A stretch of DNA of 64,000 nt from Crambe crambe (taxonomy: Eukaryota; Porifera; Demospongiae; Poecilosclerida; Crambeidae). The stretch covers positions 757,488 through 821,487 of the forward strand of contig OZ004585.1 of the NCBI GenBank assembly GCA_963924555.1. The letters are read 5' to 3'. Below are positions 1 to 10,864 of the stretch, in pieces (position 1 is the first letter of the stretch; each line of letters opens with the position of its first letter). The notes under the pieces were generated by a model. The model did not search any database. It was not told where the DNA came from and saw only the letters and a list, made by a program, of their open reading frames with translations. The position numbers and the translations under genes were made by a program.

Positions 1-609
1 ATCTCATGTGAAAACAGGCCCTTGATCTAAAGAACCTTGAAGGACTGGAAACCCTGCACTGACCCAAGAACTAGCATAGTATAAAGATAATAAAGTCTTG
101 TCACTTTAGCTTATTCGATGCTTCATCTACAGTTAGTCTCACAAACTCGAAAATCCTTGGCTCAACACCATTCTTCATGTTCTATTCCAGTGTACAAACA
201 CTTCAGCTTTAAAATGCTATAATACCTAAGCTTTGATATCTTCTGCTGCCATCAGTAGAGTCCCACAAAACCACGATACAGCGCCATTAGAGCACTGGTA
301 TGAACAACACATTAATTATAGCTCATTTAATTTGTATTGAACCCTATGTATGAGCCTGTGTGGGCAGTTTCAATCCTGTTCTGTGTCTATTATCTATGGC
401 TTTGCTTACTGGAAACTAAAGGGGATTGGCTGCATGGCTGGGACCATTTTAGCATCTCATGTGATGCCCATTGACAGTATCAATTAAGTAATACTTCAAT
501 TATTAACACGGGTGGTATGTCCTTTCCTTTGCTAGAGACAACAGAGTCTTATGGCCTATTAGTCAAAAGTGTTAATTTGGATAATGCAATCCACCCATTC
601 AAAATGCTA
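1..609. other. Unique sequence left of the duplicated block
   Basis: I see no convincing gene here. The 38-52 kb copy has no counterpart to this stretch, so the left end of the duplication lies near 610. The exon that should follow the death domain of the 2A/death gene was not found here, which suggests this copy lost its 3' end. Confidence 0.6.
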
Positions 610-918
610 TATACAGCTGACTCACCTGCTCTATGTCTGCTTGCAATCCCTTCAGCTTCAGCCCTGTTATTCCCTCCAGCAGGATGTTCAACAGCATCAA
701 CCAGAGCCTTCCAAGTTGGTGGCTTAAGACTACTGCTAGGATGATTTAGCCACTCCACGATTACATTCATCATAGCTGCTGCTGCACTCAAATTTTTTTG
801 TCCACGAATTTCTTCCAGCGTATTATTTGGAAGATTGAGCCTCCCACCTATTCCCTCATAATGTGCTAGGACATTCGTCAGCTCATCCATTACATCATTA
901 ATATCACCCAAAACTGCA

Positions 919-920
919 TT

Positions 921-951
<31 letters not shown>

Positions 952-957
952 GGGGGG
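919..957. repeat. T12 followed by G27 homopolymer tract
   Basis: Twelve T and then 27 G on the plus strand. On the coding (minus) strand this is C27-A12 followed by TGCAG, so it can be read either as a polyproline linker or as the pyrimidine tract of a splice acceptor. The second copy has 24 G and no long T run. Homopolymers this long are easily mis-sized. Confidence 0.85.
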
Positions 958-1378
958 CATCAAAACAGTTTAGAAATTCTTGCATATCAAAAATAGAAAC
1001 TGAGTTTGGGACCCCATAAAAGTCCAATGGAAGTCTTCTAGCTCTACTTGTTATAGCTATAATGGGCAAAGAGGTGGAATCCATGGATGTTCATCTAAAG
1101 AACCCACACAGGTAACACAGGTTTCACTACACATAGTGAATTTTACAGAGAAGTAGAGGTATCCCACTTACCTAAAATGGTGGTATCATCTGCATCAATA
1201 CCTGCAAAAGAGATAGAGAGTAGTGATTGCCTGGTATTTCACCACAAACCATTGTGTTAGGGTTTCTACCTCAAAACACAGCCCAAGATACCACTCATGC
1301 AAAACAGATAGCTTTCTTGAACATGAACTCTTAATAGTGGTTGACTCCACTGGCACATGCTACTAAAGTATACTGACC

Positions 1379-1405
1379 AGGACCAGGGTTAGTTTCAACA
1401 TCACC
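1379..1405 (-). promoter_or_regulatory. 2A ribosome-skipping motif
   Basis: The minus strand reads GDVETNPGP, matching the 2A consensus D-x-E-x-N-P-G-P, preceded by the hydrophobic stretch LLLILA. In known 2A sequences the ribosome skips the bond between the last G and P and releases two polypeptides. The nine residues are identical in both copies. Confidence 0.85.
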
Positions 1406-1752
1406 AGCCAATATCAATAACAAGGAAGTCACCACTTGATGATCAGAATAGTGAAGAACTCTTCTTCTTCGATAACACTTCCAGTTGTCTCTAAGAGGTA
1501 AAATCACCATGGAAACATTTCCCCTTGCAATAGTGCAGCCATTTTGATGATTAGTACACATGGTACATGAGCAGTGTGGCCCATTACGAAACCGAGTCTT
1601 GGTCGTCCCTTCAGATTCAGTCACTGCAAGCTTCCACCACAATATAGTCAGCAAGAAGTTCAAATAAAGCTCGTATCTCAGGACTTCACCTACACACAAC
1701 AGAAATAATAATTATCGTCAAAGGAAGCACAAAATATTTTGCAAAATACATA

Positions 1753-2424
1753 TGTGACCGGGTACAGGAAAATCCGGCATAACGCGGCACTAAAATTTTT
1801 TTTGATTTGTTGATATCCATTATCTATGGCCCTTTGGCTCTACATCGCGTAATTTTCAAAGCTTCAGGTCCTTTGATGCCCGAGGAACAGCTCTTAGAAA
1901 ACTCCAGGTAGCGTCCATTAGCGTTTTAATTTTTTGGAGAAAAAGCTGAATAAGCAACGTGAACATCATTTCCGCCCACGCCCGTGCACTATCAAATTAA
2001 AGTGGGCGGAGCCTTGAACTAGAGTTAGAGAGAAGCTAGTTTCTCGCCTCCTGACGCTAGTAAATACCAACTAAAGCCTAGAAAAGAGTAACAAGGTACT
2101 GAAGATAGCTTAGAAAGCTTAGTTAGTTCATATTTCCAAGCGTATAAGCTGGAAAGCCTACCTTAGTTCTGGTGATTTTCAGCTGCTGGATTTTCCGTGC
2201 ACGAAGGTTTCATGGCTGACTAGCTAACTTTAGCGCTTCATTCATTTGAAGCCTTTCTACTTTAGTCTAAGTTCCAAAACTTGGTCAGAAGTTTGTTCAA
2301 GGATCATAGTTTGATCTATACAGAAAAATTTTTTTGTTGAATATATTGACCTGTGATATAAAATTACCTATTGTGACAATAATGTTCACGCGCGTTTAGG
2401 CAGATTTTCCTAAAACGGGTCACA
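1753..2424. mobile_element. MITE with TA target duplication, copy-1 specific
   Basis: A 672-bp insertion with imperfect terminal inverted repeats (TGTGACCGGGTACAGGAAAA at the left; the reverse of AAAACGGGTCACA at the right). It is flanked by TA at 1751-1752 and 2425-2426. Near 40280 the other copy has the empty site with a single TA, so the insertion post-dates the duplication. No transposase is visible; TA duplication suggests Tc1/mariner-type mobilisation. A fragment of the same family lies at 57800-57960. Confidence 0.85.
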
Positions 2425-3100
2425 TATTAAAGATCGACGTAATTAAATCACAAGCATGTCAGCTTTGATGCTGGAAGGCATTTGTCTGCTGGTTGTTCTA
2501 TTGAGATTCTACTTTCACAAGTTTCAGTGATAATTCATTACACAATGAATGAGTAGTTCAAGAAAATTGCTTGGAAGAAGACAGTGGCTGAAAGTAATGT
2601 ATATCATTATGTAAGTGTTGATTTTCACCCCCTCAACAGGTTCAATTTTATCAGTTTCAGGTGTGGCATAAGCAAGAACTCATCTAAAACTCATAGATGC
2701 AAGGAAGAAGTGACTGTTATGGTACATTCAAATTCCATAGTAGTTTTATGTCAATAGACATTCTGATAAAGGTGGGACTGCCCCCCTCCCCAATGTAAAA
2801 TTGTTTCCAAAATAATTTTTTCAGCTTTTATTACATGATGCACATTAATGGAGAGGGGAGGCATATCCTGTTTCACAGGGTCTCAGTCCTCCCTGTCAGC
2901 TTCACTCTCACTGTCACTGAAATAGTTTGAATCTCTTACACTAGCATCTAACAGCTGTGGAGAGATGACCTCAGAAACCAATGTGGTAGAGATACAGTGG
3001 AATATGGTCAGACTTCAGGATAAGCTAAATCAAATTTGGTGAAGGTCACATGGGAGGGGTAGGGGGGAGGGGGAGGTAGAGGACAGTTAAGTGTTTGTTA
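2425..3100. repeat. Internal repeat A, first copy (runs to about 3640)
   Basis: From 2597 to about 3640 the sequence resembles 7876-8930, an older duplication inside the block. It contains a short C-rich stretch at about 2768-2780 where the sister repeat has a pure poly(C) run. No coding exon recognised. Confidence 0.7.
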
Positions 3101-3230
3101 CAGAGGATTTCACGATCTTTGCAACGGGAAAGCCAAAAGCGGAAGTAATTCAAACCTACTGATTGGTCAAATTCCTCATATTGATCATGTGACTGGCTTT
3201 TTGCAGTTGCAAAGATCGTGAAATCCTCTG
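3101..3230. mobile_element. Short MITE with near-perfect 25-bp inverted repeats
   Basis: A 130-bp insertion beginning CAGAGGATTTCACGATC and ending with its inverse, flanked by TA on both sides (3099-3100, 3231-3232). The second block lacks it and has one TA at the matching site near 41000. The termini are almost undecayed. Confidence 0.9.
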
Positions 3231-4356
3231 TACCTGGGCACAAGAAAGATATAGTAGGCTAGTTGCTAGAAACCAAACTGGGCTTTGCCTTTTTCTAAAC
3301 TTCCAAACAGGATGTGGGTTCAGTCACTTTTCTCTATATACCTGTAAGATCTATTTGGGTCTGCTCAAAGCATACAAACCTTGAGGAATGGCACCTTCAA
3401 AAATGTACTGAAAGTCTATATGAAAAAAAGTGCCTACTCAACGATAATTGAGGATGCCTGACCCGACCCCCCCCCCCAAAGGTCACATGCATGAATTAAT
3501 AAGTGTGAGGACTTGTAACATTTCCACATTGATTCAGTAGGTGTTGGTAAGCCATCTAGATAACAATCTGATGGTGTCCATGCAATTAAAGTACATGGCT
3601 GAGGAGTTTCATGGGTATGAATTTAAATCTTGTCTCAACATGGTTACCATGGTTTATGCAGTAAAACCTTCGCTTCGTATGCGTTGCAATATATCGCTCA
3701 CGCGTAGTGTAAAAAAAAATGTACATGTGGTGACCGTGAGCAGCTGGAAGGATGACCAGTTTTAGTTACCCTTCAATGGTTAGGGAATTTCACGTCTACA
3801 GGAAGCTTCAGATGAAGTTCTGAAATACTTGTAGAGAGCCATCGGGAAAGATTGAGGTCAAAGTACTCCGTAATGACTAATGCACCTGCCGCTAAAATTA
3901 ATAGGCTACTATACTATCGATCTTTTTTTGAGTGTTAAAAATTCCGTGAAATTCAGACCACAAAAACCATGAAATTAAAATCCCTTGCCCATACGGTAAG
4001 TACTCTGGGTGGTAATGATTAGATTTCTAATCAAACTTGTTGTGCTAGGCGATGTACAGTGGTTGATTCCATTAAATTTGCAATGAAATTTGTACCCAGG
4101 CCCTGCTTTTTTCATGGGGCGGTGGAAAAGGATCTGGTATCAATTGCATGGGCATGTGCTTAAGGTGGTGGGTGACCCTTTACATGCTTTAAAAATACAA
4201 ATTTCAAAAATCCATAAAAGTGATTTTGTTTCCCAAAATTTACATAGCCTCTTATCAAAGGTCTTAACTGTGGCTTTGGAGTTGGGCTACTTGAAAGGAG
4301 GCTATGTAAATTTTGGTTTTAGTATTTTGATGTTGCAAGACCACTGCAATCTGCTA
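3231..4356. other. No gene recognised; MITE-like palindromic stretch at 4190-4335
   Basis: The segment at about 4237-4325 has inverted ends (aaatttacatagcctc / gaggctatgtaaatttt) and carries 'cctcttatcaaaggtcttaactgtggct', which belongs to the same repeat family as the tandem array at 8990-9420. I see no supported exon. Confidence 0.5.
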
Positions 4357-4520
4357 CAGTAGTTTGCAGAACAGTTGTCATGCAGGCAGAGATACTCTGG
4401 AGTAGCTAGTGGCTAAGAACAATAGGGCTATGAAAACATTTTATTGTTCCCCAGCCACAAATACTTCAAAGCCACCACCTATCCCTGCCTGATGCATGAC
4501 AACTGTTCTGCAAACTACTG
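4357..4520. mobile_element. MITE (CAGTAGTTTGCAG family), copy-1 specific
   Basis: A 164-bp insertion with about 28-bp inverted termini starting CAGTAGTTTGCAGAACAG and ending in the complement, flanked by TA at 4355-4356 and 4521-4522. The other copy has the empty TA site near 42118. A related, older member in the opposite orientation lies at 6118-6278. Confidence 0.88.
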
Positions 4521-6117
4521 TATAAATGCAGGCTATGGATGCATTAAGAGTATAGCTGCAGCAGTGGTCTAGGTTCAGCTTCCCATATCTTGAAAAAATT
4601 GTTTTCTAAAACCCCGAGGTAGATCTCTTTGGTGTAGTGAGTACTGGCTATGTGAGACGAGTGAGTGCACAGCCCGCTTGTTCAGTGTGGAGGCAATAGA
4701 TCAGCTTATTTCGCTAGGCGGTTGTTTGTTGACTGATTGGATGACAACAAAAATTGATGCTTACAAGATGAAGTCAAGCAGAGAGTAGCTGATGATAACC
4801 TAGTTCCTCTGTAGCTAGCTAGCACTTACTATGGCGTAGCCTCTGACATTGAAATAGCACACCAAATTTTGCAGAGAAGAATTTCATGTGACAATTTATA
4901 ATGATCATGTGACTTATTTATAGCTAGGGATCTGATTGGTTCTGCCTACATTCCTGCAGGGATCCAGAAAACCTACACCAGACTCCTTTCCCCCTCTTCT
5001 TTCTTTCTTCCTCCCTTCGTTCTGCGTGCGCATGCAAGTATGTGTGTGTGTGCAAAGTATAGTGAGGGGAAAAGGAGTCTGGTTAGTGGGATTAGTGTAA
5101 ATCCTGGATGATGTTATGAAGAAAGAAGGGGTCAAGGTACAAATTAAGAGATACACTGCTAAAGGTCACAACAGAACTTCACATCACCATGTGAGTCATG
5201 CTAAAACAACACATGTCAAAGGCTGTGTAAAAAGCATAGAGGGATTTAAACTCTTATGAGAGAGAGAGAGAGCCTGCAAGCTGTTAGTCTGTAGTTTACT
5301 CTCTCCACCAGCTAGTAAGAGACTAATTTTAGTGACAGAAGTACAACAATTAAAACTACAACTGACACTTCCACCCACTTTTAAGGTTACCATGGCAAAT
5401 ATCAAGTCATCATCACAAAAACATTAAGCAATTAAGATGGCACACTTCTCTACTTGTCATGTCAAGCTCAAATGAAGGAGCCACATACACACATTAATGG
5501 AGGGAAGGGTTTAGCAGCGAGATTTTTTGGGGGTGGGGTGGGGGGTCATGCTAAATTATGCAATCATGTGATTGGCACATTTACATGATTCTTTACCAGT
5601 TTGAGATCTCTTTTGTTGTTTTTGATAGTGTTATTCCCCTTAAATGTAACTGGGTGCAGTGGTTGATGTGCTAAGTGTGTGCAACACATTCAGTTCTCTT
5701 GATACACACTCCTAACTAAAGCAGCATTGGGACCACAACTGCATTAGTTACTAATGAGATAGTGTTTCCTAACATGAACACTCTATCTAATATCTGTCTT
5801 TTCATTCCTGTTGGAACTTCATCTGCTGAGTACACAACATTGATGAAGATGTCACTTCTGGAATCAAAATAGGAGACTTAATGACACTGGAATCACCAAC
5901 AAAAATTAGTATTGTGTGCTTCTAAGTTATTTCCAAGGGGGAGGGGGTGCTTCTAAACCCACATGCCTGGACTATAAACACAAGGACACTAGTGGTTCAC
6001 AACATGACAGGTGTATCCTAGTGATGTGGCTTGCCACACCTCTTTTTCTGGAAATTAAATACAGGCTAGCTGCATGCCATCTCCATGAAACATCACAGCA
6101 GCACAGAAATGCAAATA
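4521..6117. other. Intron or spacer, no gene recognised
   Basis: Contains a GT-rich microsatellite near 5040-5054, an (ag)n run near 5257-5272 and G-rich patches near 5528-5548 and 5936-5948. The open frames seen are short and unlike any family I know. If the upstream membrane exon belongs to the 2A/death gene, all of this is intron. Confidence 0.4.
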
Positions 6118-6278
6118 CAGTAACAATTGTCTTGCATCAGGCAGGGATAGGTGGTGGCCTTGAAGTATTTGTGGCTGGGGAACAATAAAATGTTTTCATA
6201 GTCCTATTATTCTTAGCCACTAGCTATTCCAGAGCTACTGCCCATCTCTGTCTTATACTTGACAACTGCAAACTACTG
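6118..6278. mobile_element. MITE (CAGTAGTTTGCAG family), shared by both copies
   Basis: 161 bp with inverted termini (CAGTAACAATTGTCTTGCAT ... ACAACTGCAAACTACTG), flanked by TA. It is present at the equivalent place in copy 2 (43802-43954), so this insertion pre-dates the duplication. Confidence 0.8.
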
Positions 6279-7659
6279 TAGCATTTAACTCTTATGAGAG
6301 AGAGCTTGCAAGGGTTGAAAGGCTCTCAGTCTGTAGTATGTTAGATGAAGAGGCAGGCACAACAACCACTACTGACAGATCAGATACACTTGCCATGAAA
6401 ACACTGTTATGATTATGGCAGATAACACCAATGTTCATCATCACACTCCAACTGAAAAAATAAAACACCCCTTAGATGCAAGCCTGAATCACAATAACTA
6501 CTAGAGAGCCAAGTATTATGTTTGGGGTGGGTTCAGATCAAGAAGTATCTGCATGTGAGCAAGCCATTTCTCTATTGCAGCTGTGAGCATAGCAAGCACA
6601 CATTAGGGAGTCAAATGGGATATTTGAGATGTATTGTACATTCTTACATTGCAGCTTTTTTCGTGATGACCTTGGGTAAACTGAGCATGCCATAATGCTT
6701 TGCATTTCCCTAGTAGCTATACAACCATTAATGCAATACACGTTTGTTTATCAACAGTGAGGTGCTGCAGGTATGTCCATGGTAGCTATGAAACACTTTG
6801 AGATGAGGGAGGGTGGTGCTCCATCTGGGAAGAGGGGGAGGGGAAGGGGTTGAGGACCTGAGTGCTTCTAAACTCCATTAGTGAAGACTATAAACACAAG
6901 GAAACTAGTGGTCACAACATGACATGTTAACAGTGCAGATGAGGATAGACCGTTTTTGTAATTAGAATGGGATATCACACCCCATTTTTGCAAGTAGTTG
7001 TACCATCTACACACACACACACATATATTCTAGCTGACTACAAATCTCCAACTTTTTATCCTTAAGGGTGGTCTGACAACCCTGCCCATTATGGTTGCCA
7101 AGGAAGCCAATCTCCATAAAACTCCACAAAACTACGATTTTTACCCAAGATATGGCAAGAGATAAAACACTATTTCTCATCAATCACTCAAATTCAGTAG
7201 CTGATTTTTGGTCAACTATTTTTATCCCTATTCTCCACAAGCATTAATTTTGTTGATCCACTAGTTACTTTTTTTTTATATTCACAATCATAACATTCAC
7301 AACACAGCTTGCTATTAGGTGAGATATGACCCTATGTAATTTTGCAGGAAAAATATTTGGCTTGTGTAATAATTTTTAATTGAACTCACAATATCTTGGT
7401 AGCTATAATAATAATGAGTGCAAAAACTAAATAAAAAGTGAAGTAGGGATAATTATAAAATTTAGTTGCATTCCTATCACTCCTAGCCATCCTAATTTCA
7501 ATAACCACGCCCATATATATCACCCAACTTAAAATCCCTACTCTTCACTCCCCCTTCAGCAATAAGTGAGTCAAGTGACCCCTTACCCATCACCAAACTC
7601 AAGAATCACAGCAATAATATTATTACAAAAACTACTATTCCTACTTCATTCCTAGGGGG
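6279..7659. other. Spacer, no gene recognised
   Basis: An AT-rich stretch at 7410-7655 carries 'gagtgcaaaaactaaat' and 'gtagggat' motifs like the terminal motifs of the MITE at 22776-23042, suggesting an old relative. A CA microsatellite lies at 7009-7022. No exon is supported. Confidence 0.4.
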
Positions 7660-7742
7660 AAATTGACATAAACCCTACATTGCTGCAAGGTGTAGCCAAA
7701 AAGGATAGTATGGCAGCAGCAATGTAGGGTTTATGTCAATTT
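7660..7742. repeat. Hairpin with 27-bp perfect arms
   Basis: Arms 7660-7686 and 7716-7742 are exact inverse complements (aaattgacataaaccctaca in the left arm), separated by a 29-nt loop. The hairpin is intact in copy 2 at 45316-45398. It may be a tiny MITE or a hairpin-RNA precursor. Confidence 0.75.
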
Positions 7743-7875
7743 TATGACAGTTAGCAGAGCAGTCCATGCAGCGATGTAGGGTCAGTACATAGCAAGCACC
7801 TTGTTTCCGTACTTTTTATAGTCATGTACTCAAGCCTACATCACTCTTTCATTTAGAAGAAATGTTTTTACTCTC

Positions 7876-8930
7876 ATATCATTATGTAAGTGTTGATTTT
7901 CACCCCCTCAACAGGTTCAATTTTACCAGTTTCAGGTGTGGATCATGAAACATGAGCAAGAACTCATTAAAACTCATAGATGCGAGGAAGAAGAAGTGAC
8001 TGTTATGGTACATTTGAATTCTATAGTAATTTTATGTCAATAGACATTCTTTCATCTTGTCTATGCACATTACATTATCTGTTTGATTTAAGACAAAGGT
8101 GGGACTGCCCCCTACCCCCCCCCCCCCCCCCCCCCCCCCAATGTAAAATTGTTTTCCAAATCACTCCAAGATAATTTTTTTCCAGCTTTTATTACGTGAT
8201 GCACATTCATTATTATGCTACTTAATGGAGAGGGGAGGCATATCCTGTTTCACAGGGTCTCAGTCCTCCCTGTAAGCTTTACAATCACTGTAACTGAAAT
8301 AGTTTGAATCTCTTGCACTAGCATCTAATACAGAGTCCATATCTTCACAGCTGCTGTGGAGAGATTACCTCAGAAACCAATGTGGTAGAGATAATAGTGG
8401 AATATGGTCAGACTTCAGGATAAGCTAAATCAAATTTGGTGAAGGTCACATGGGAGGGACAGTTAAGTGTTTAATAATTTTACCTGGGCACAAGAAAGAT
8501 CTAGTAAGCTAGTTGCTAGAAAGCAAACCAGTTTTAGCTGGGCTTTGAAATTCAACCTTTTTTGAGCCTCCAAACAGGATGGGGATCAATTGGGTTCAGT
8601 CACTTCTCCAGAGATCAATCTTTTGGGTTTGCTCAAAGCATACAAACCTTGAGGAATCCATGGCACCTTCAAAAATATACTGTGAATAAAAAGTGTCTAC
8701 TCAATAATATTTGAGAATGTCCAACCCAACCCCTCGCAAAGGTCACATAAATGAATGAGTGGAGGGAGGGGGCATCCATTACATAGTCCCTGTATCCATC
8801 ATTCCTACTAACAACTTCTAGTAGCAGGACACTCAGAGAGGGTAGGGCAGTCCTGTCTCATGTAATGTTTGTGATTAAAGTACATGGCTGAGAGTTTTGT
8901 AGGCATGAAAATTTAAATTTGTGTCTTAAA
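7876..8930. repeat. Internal repeat A, second copy, with poly(C) tract
   Basis: Resembles 2597-3640. It contains a pure run of 25 C at 8115-8139; the equivalent place in copy 2 has 15 C (45769-45783), so the tract changed length after duplication. No gene recognised. Confidence 0.75.
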
Positions 8931-8989
8931 AAAAGAACAACGTGGTATGGTGGGACTTCTACGCATCAGTATGGTTAGTCATTGGTCAG

Positions 8990-9420
8990 TCAAGGTTGAT
9001 AAGAGGTTAAGCCACAGTTAAGTCCTTTGATAAGGGGCTAAGCCACATCCGAGGCTAAGCCACAGTTAAGTCAAGGCTATGTAAATTTTGGTTTTGCTGT
9101 TCTGGATTTGGTGTGTGCGAAAAATGCAGGGCTGGGTATGAGGCTATGTGCATGCGGTTTACTGCATAAAAGGATTTAACTGTGGCTTAGCCTCTTATCA
9201 AAGGATTTAACTGTGGCTTAAATTTTGGTTTTGCTGTTCTGGATTTGGTGTGTGCGAAAATTGCAGGGCTGGGTATGAGGCTATGTGCATGCGGTTTTAC
9301 TGCATAAAAAGATTTAACTGTGGCTTAGCCTCTTATCAAAGGATTTAACTGTGGCTTTGTACTTGAAAGGAGGCTATGTAAATATTTGGTTTTATTATAC
9401 TTGCAAGATCACTGTAAATG
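8990..9420. repeat. Tandem and inverted minisatellite
   Basis: Two direct units of roughly 140 bp (about 9075-9220 and 9221-9360) carry 'ggatttaactgtggcttagc' and 'gcagggctgggtatgaggct'. Just before them, 8990-9075 holds inverted copies of the 'aagccacagttaagtc' part. Copy 2 (46620-47040) has a different number of short subunits. Confidence 0.75.
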
Positions 9421-10016
9421 TGGCCATGGGTGCCTGCAGCAGTGGTCTAGGTAAAGCTTCCAAGAATACATCCATATTGCGCAAAAAATTTTTTTCTCAA
9501 AAATCCAATTTTTAATGGAATTGATTTGCCATGCATTAGTGCAAAGGGCATCTTTAGTACTGTACATGAATTAGTTTTTACAACAAATGTGGCATGATCC
9601 CATTTTATAATCTCTGGCAGTTTCAGACAATGGTTTGTTTTTTCACACACAATTATTGATAAAGGGTCTGGCTCAAGACTAGTTTACACACTAGCTACAA
9701 GGTCCTGCATGCTTAATAATATTTCCTCTGTGCAAACCAAGTGTAATTACTTTCCAGTATAGTCTCACAGTTATGAGCTGCCTGCTTGGTGGCTATACTA
9801 AATTCTGGAATGATAAGGCTCCTCTGCCAACAGGAAACAAGGAATATGCTAATTATTCTACCCAAATGTAGCCAAGTGAATTAGCTACCTGCAGCAGAAA
9901 AATTTCGCTTTGGTGCTAAACACTGTCACTTCTTTCTAGAATTACACTGTGACCAGAATTGGCCTGCTGTTCGGTACCTTACAGTTAGCTAGCTGATTAT
10001 AGTTTGTACTTCACAC
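9421..10016. other. Spacer or intron, no exon recognised
   Basis: The minus strand has a short open frame at 9650-9447 (MCEKTNHCLKLPEI ...) that is also open in copy 2, but I recognise no family and the copies are too similar for conservation to mean much. Confidence 0.35.
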
Positions 10017-10254
10017 CTGTGCTCAATAAATGCTCCATCTTGAGAGTGTATAAAAAGATGACAGCTATCAACAACCACCATAAGGTCAATATCAGAGGAA
10101 TGAACCAGACATGGCGGGAAATGGCCGGGGAGCTTCTCTGCTTTGGCTTGTGTCCATGGAAACAGTAATACTGCCTCAGGTGCTGGACCCGAGACTTCCA
10201 CAGGTCTACAAATTGAGACCTCAGCATTCTCCTAAAGCGATGAAGAGCGATCAA
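10017..10254 (-). CDS. Putative first exon of a membrane protein, copy 1
   Basis: An open frame starting MIALHRFRRMLRSQF encodes a basic N-terminus (KSRVQHLRQYYCFHGHKPKQR) and then one hydrophobic segment, FIPLILTLWWLLIAVIFLYT, about residues 52-71: a signal-anchor-like arrangement. It ends in a good donor (ACAG|GTGTGA) in phase 1. That is the phase needed by the 2A exon at 1689, which would continue ...STG-EVLRYELYLNF. Such an intron would be about 8.3 kb, long for this genome. The exon lies head to head with CLASRP, suggesting a shared promoter region at 10255-10800. The function is unknown. A stand-alone gene is an alternative. Confidence 0.45.
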
Positions 10255-10840
10255 AACCAGAATACGTAAGCTTACGCTAGCTAGATCTTACCCGTGGAAG
10301 GTTTTTTACTCCTCCTTTTTCTCTTTCTTTAGTTGCTTAAAAGACTGAGGATTTGGGACAAACTGGCCCACTAAATGGCGAGCAACAACCTTTATGTGCA
10401 TGCGCATAGCAAGCGGTGTGCGCATGCGTTCAAATCTTGAACTTTGAACTCAGTTCAGGCTATTCGTGCTAGAATGAGGAGGTCAAGGAAAGAACCGTAA
10501 CGTTCGAGCTTCCTGTGCTGCAAAACACCTGGAAAGTATACGTAGCATGATGGACACCTGATACTCTGAAGCAAAATGCTATCATTCATGATTGGACACC
10601 TGATACCTCCTCCTGAATTACAGTCAGCTACAGGATGATCATGGGAACAGTTTATGGGAGCTCAGTATGAGAAAAAGCAACTGTGTAAACCAGAGTAAGC
10701 ACCACACCCCTAAATATACACATGTAGTGTGCTTCCTTCCACCTGGGTGACCTCTGACCTCTGGGATTCAGGATCTACAGCCAGGCTGTTGCAGACAATC
10801 TCAGCCTCCTGATTGCTACCAAAGGGATCTCTTATGTCTT
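10255..10840. promoter_or_regulatory. Likely divergent promoter region
   Basis: This stretch lies between a minus-strand putative first exon and the plus-strand CLASRP copy. No clear core promoter motif is visible. It is less AT-rich around 10380-10520 and contains 'tgcgcatgcg'-type sites, as does the second copy near 48100. CLASRP exon 1 was not recognised, and exon 2, present in copy 2, is missing here. Confidence 0.35.
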
Positions 10841-10864
10841 CTGTTTGTTGTGGTACTGTGTCCG

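Larger units (their letters stand above)
626..1689 (-). pseudogene. 2A-motif / death-domain gene, copy 1 (probably broken)
   Basis: Exons in transcript order are 1689-1378, 1201-1172 and 1094 down to about 626. The first ends in the 2A motif GDVETNPGP. The second encodes IDADDTTIL. The third encodes a conserved region ending MQEFLNCFDA, then a poly(C) tract and a death domain (VMDELTNVLAHYEG ... PPTWKALVDAVEH). All junctions have GT/AG and phase 1. Compared with the second copy, one base is missing in the third exon just after HPWI, shifting the frame, and the 3' terminal exon is absent. In-frame length differences (9 nt in the 2A exon, 12 nt near SIFDMQEF) show the coding frame was once under constraint. 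It is most likely a pseudogene, unless alternative splicing rescues it. Confidence 0.6.

Noticed and set aside
1331-1699. A viral or non-LTR retrotransposon origin for the 2A-containing frame
   Set aside because: 2A motifs occur in both, but no polymerase, capsid, endonuclease or reverse transcriptase sequence follows. The frame instead splices in phase to small exons and a death domain.
3046-3243. Minus-strand frame covering the 130-bp element
   Set aside because: It depends on the MITE insertion and is absent from the sister copy.
6538-6741. 67-codon minus-strand frame identical in both blocks
   Set aside because: Identity is expected from recent duplication. No family match, splice context or codon bias supports it.
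7980-8174. Polyproline-ending short protein on the plus strand
   Set aside because: The prolines come only from the poly(C) run, its length differs between copies, and there is no homology or exon context.
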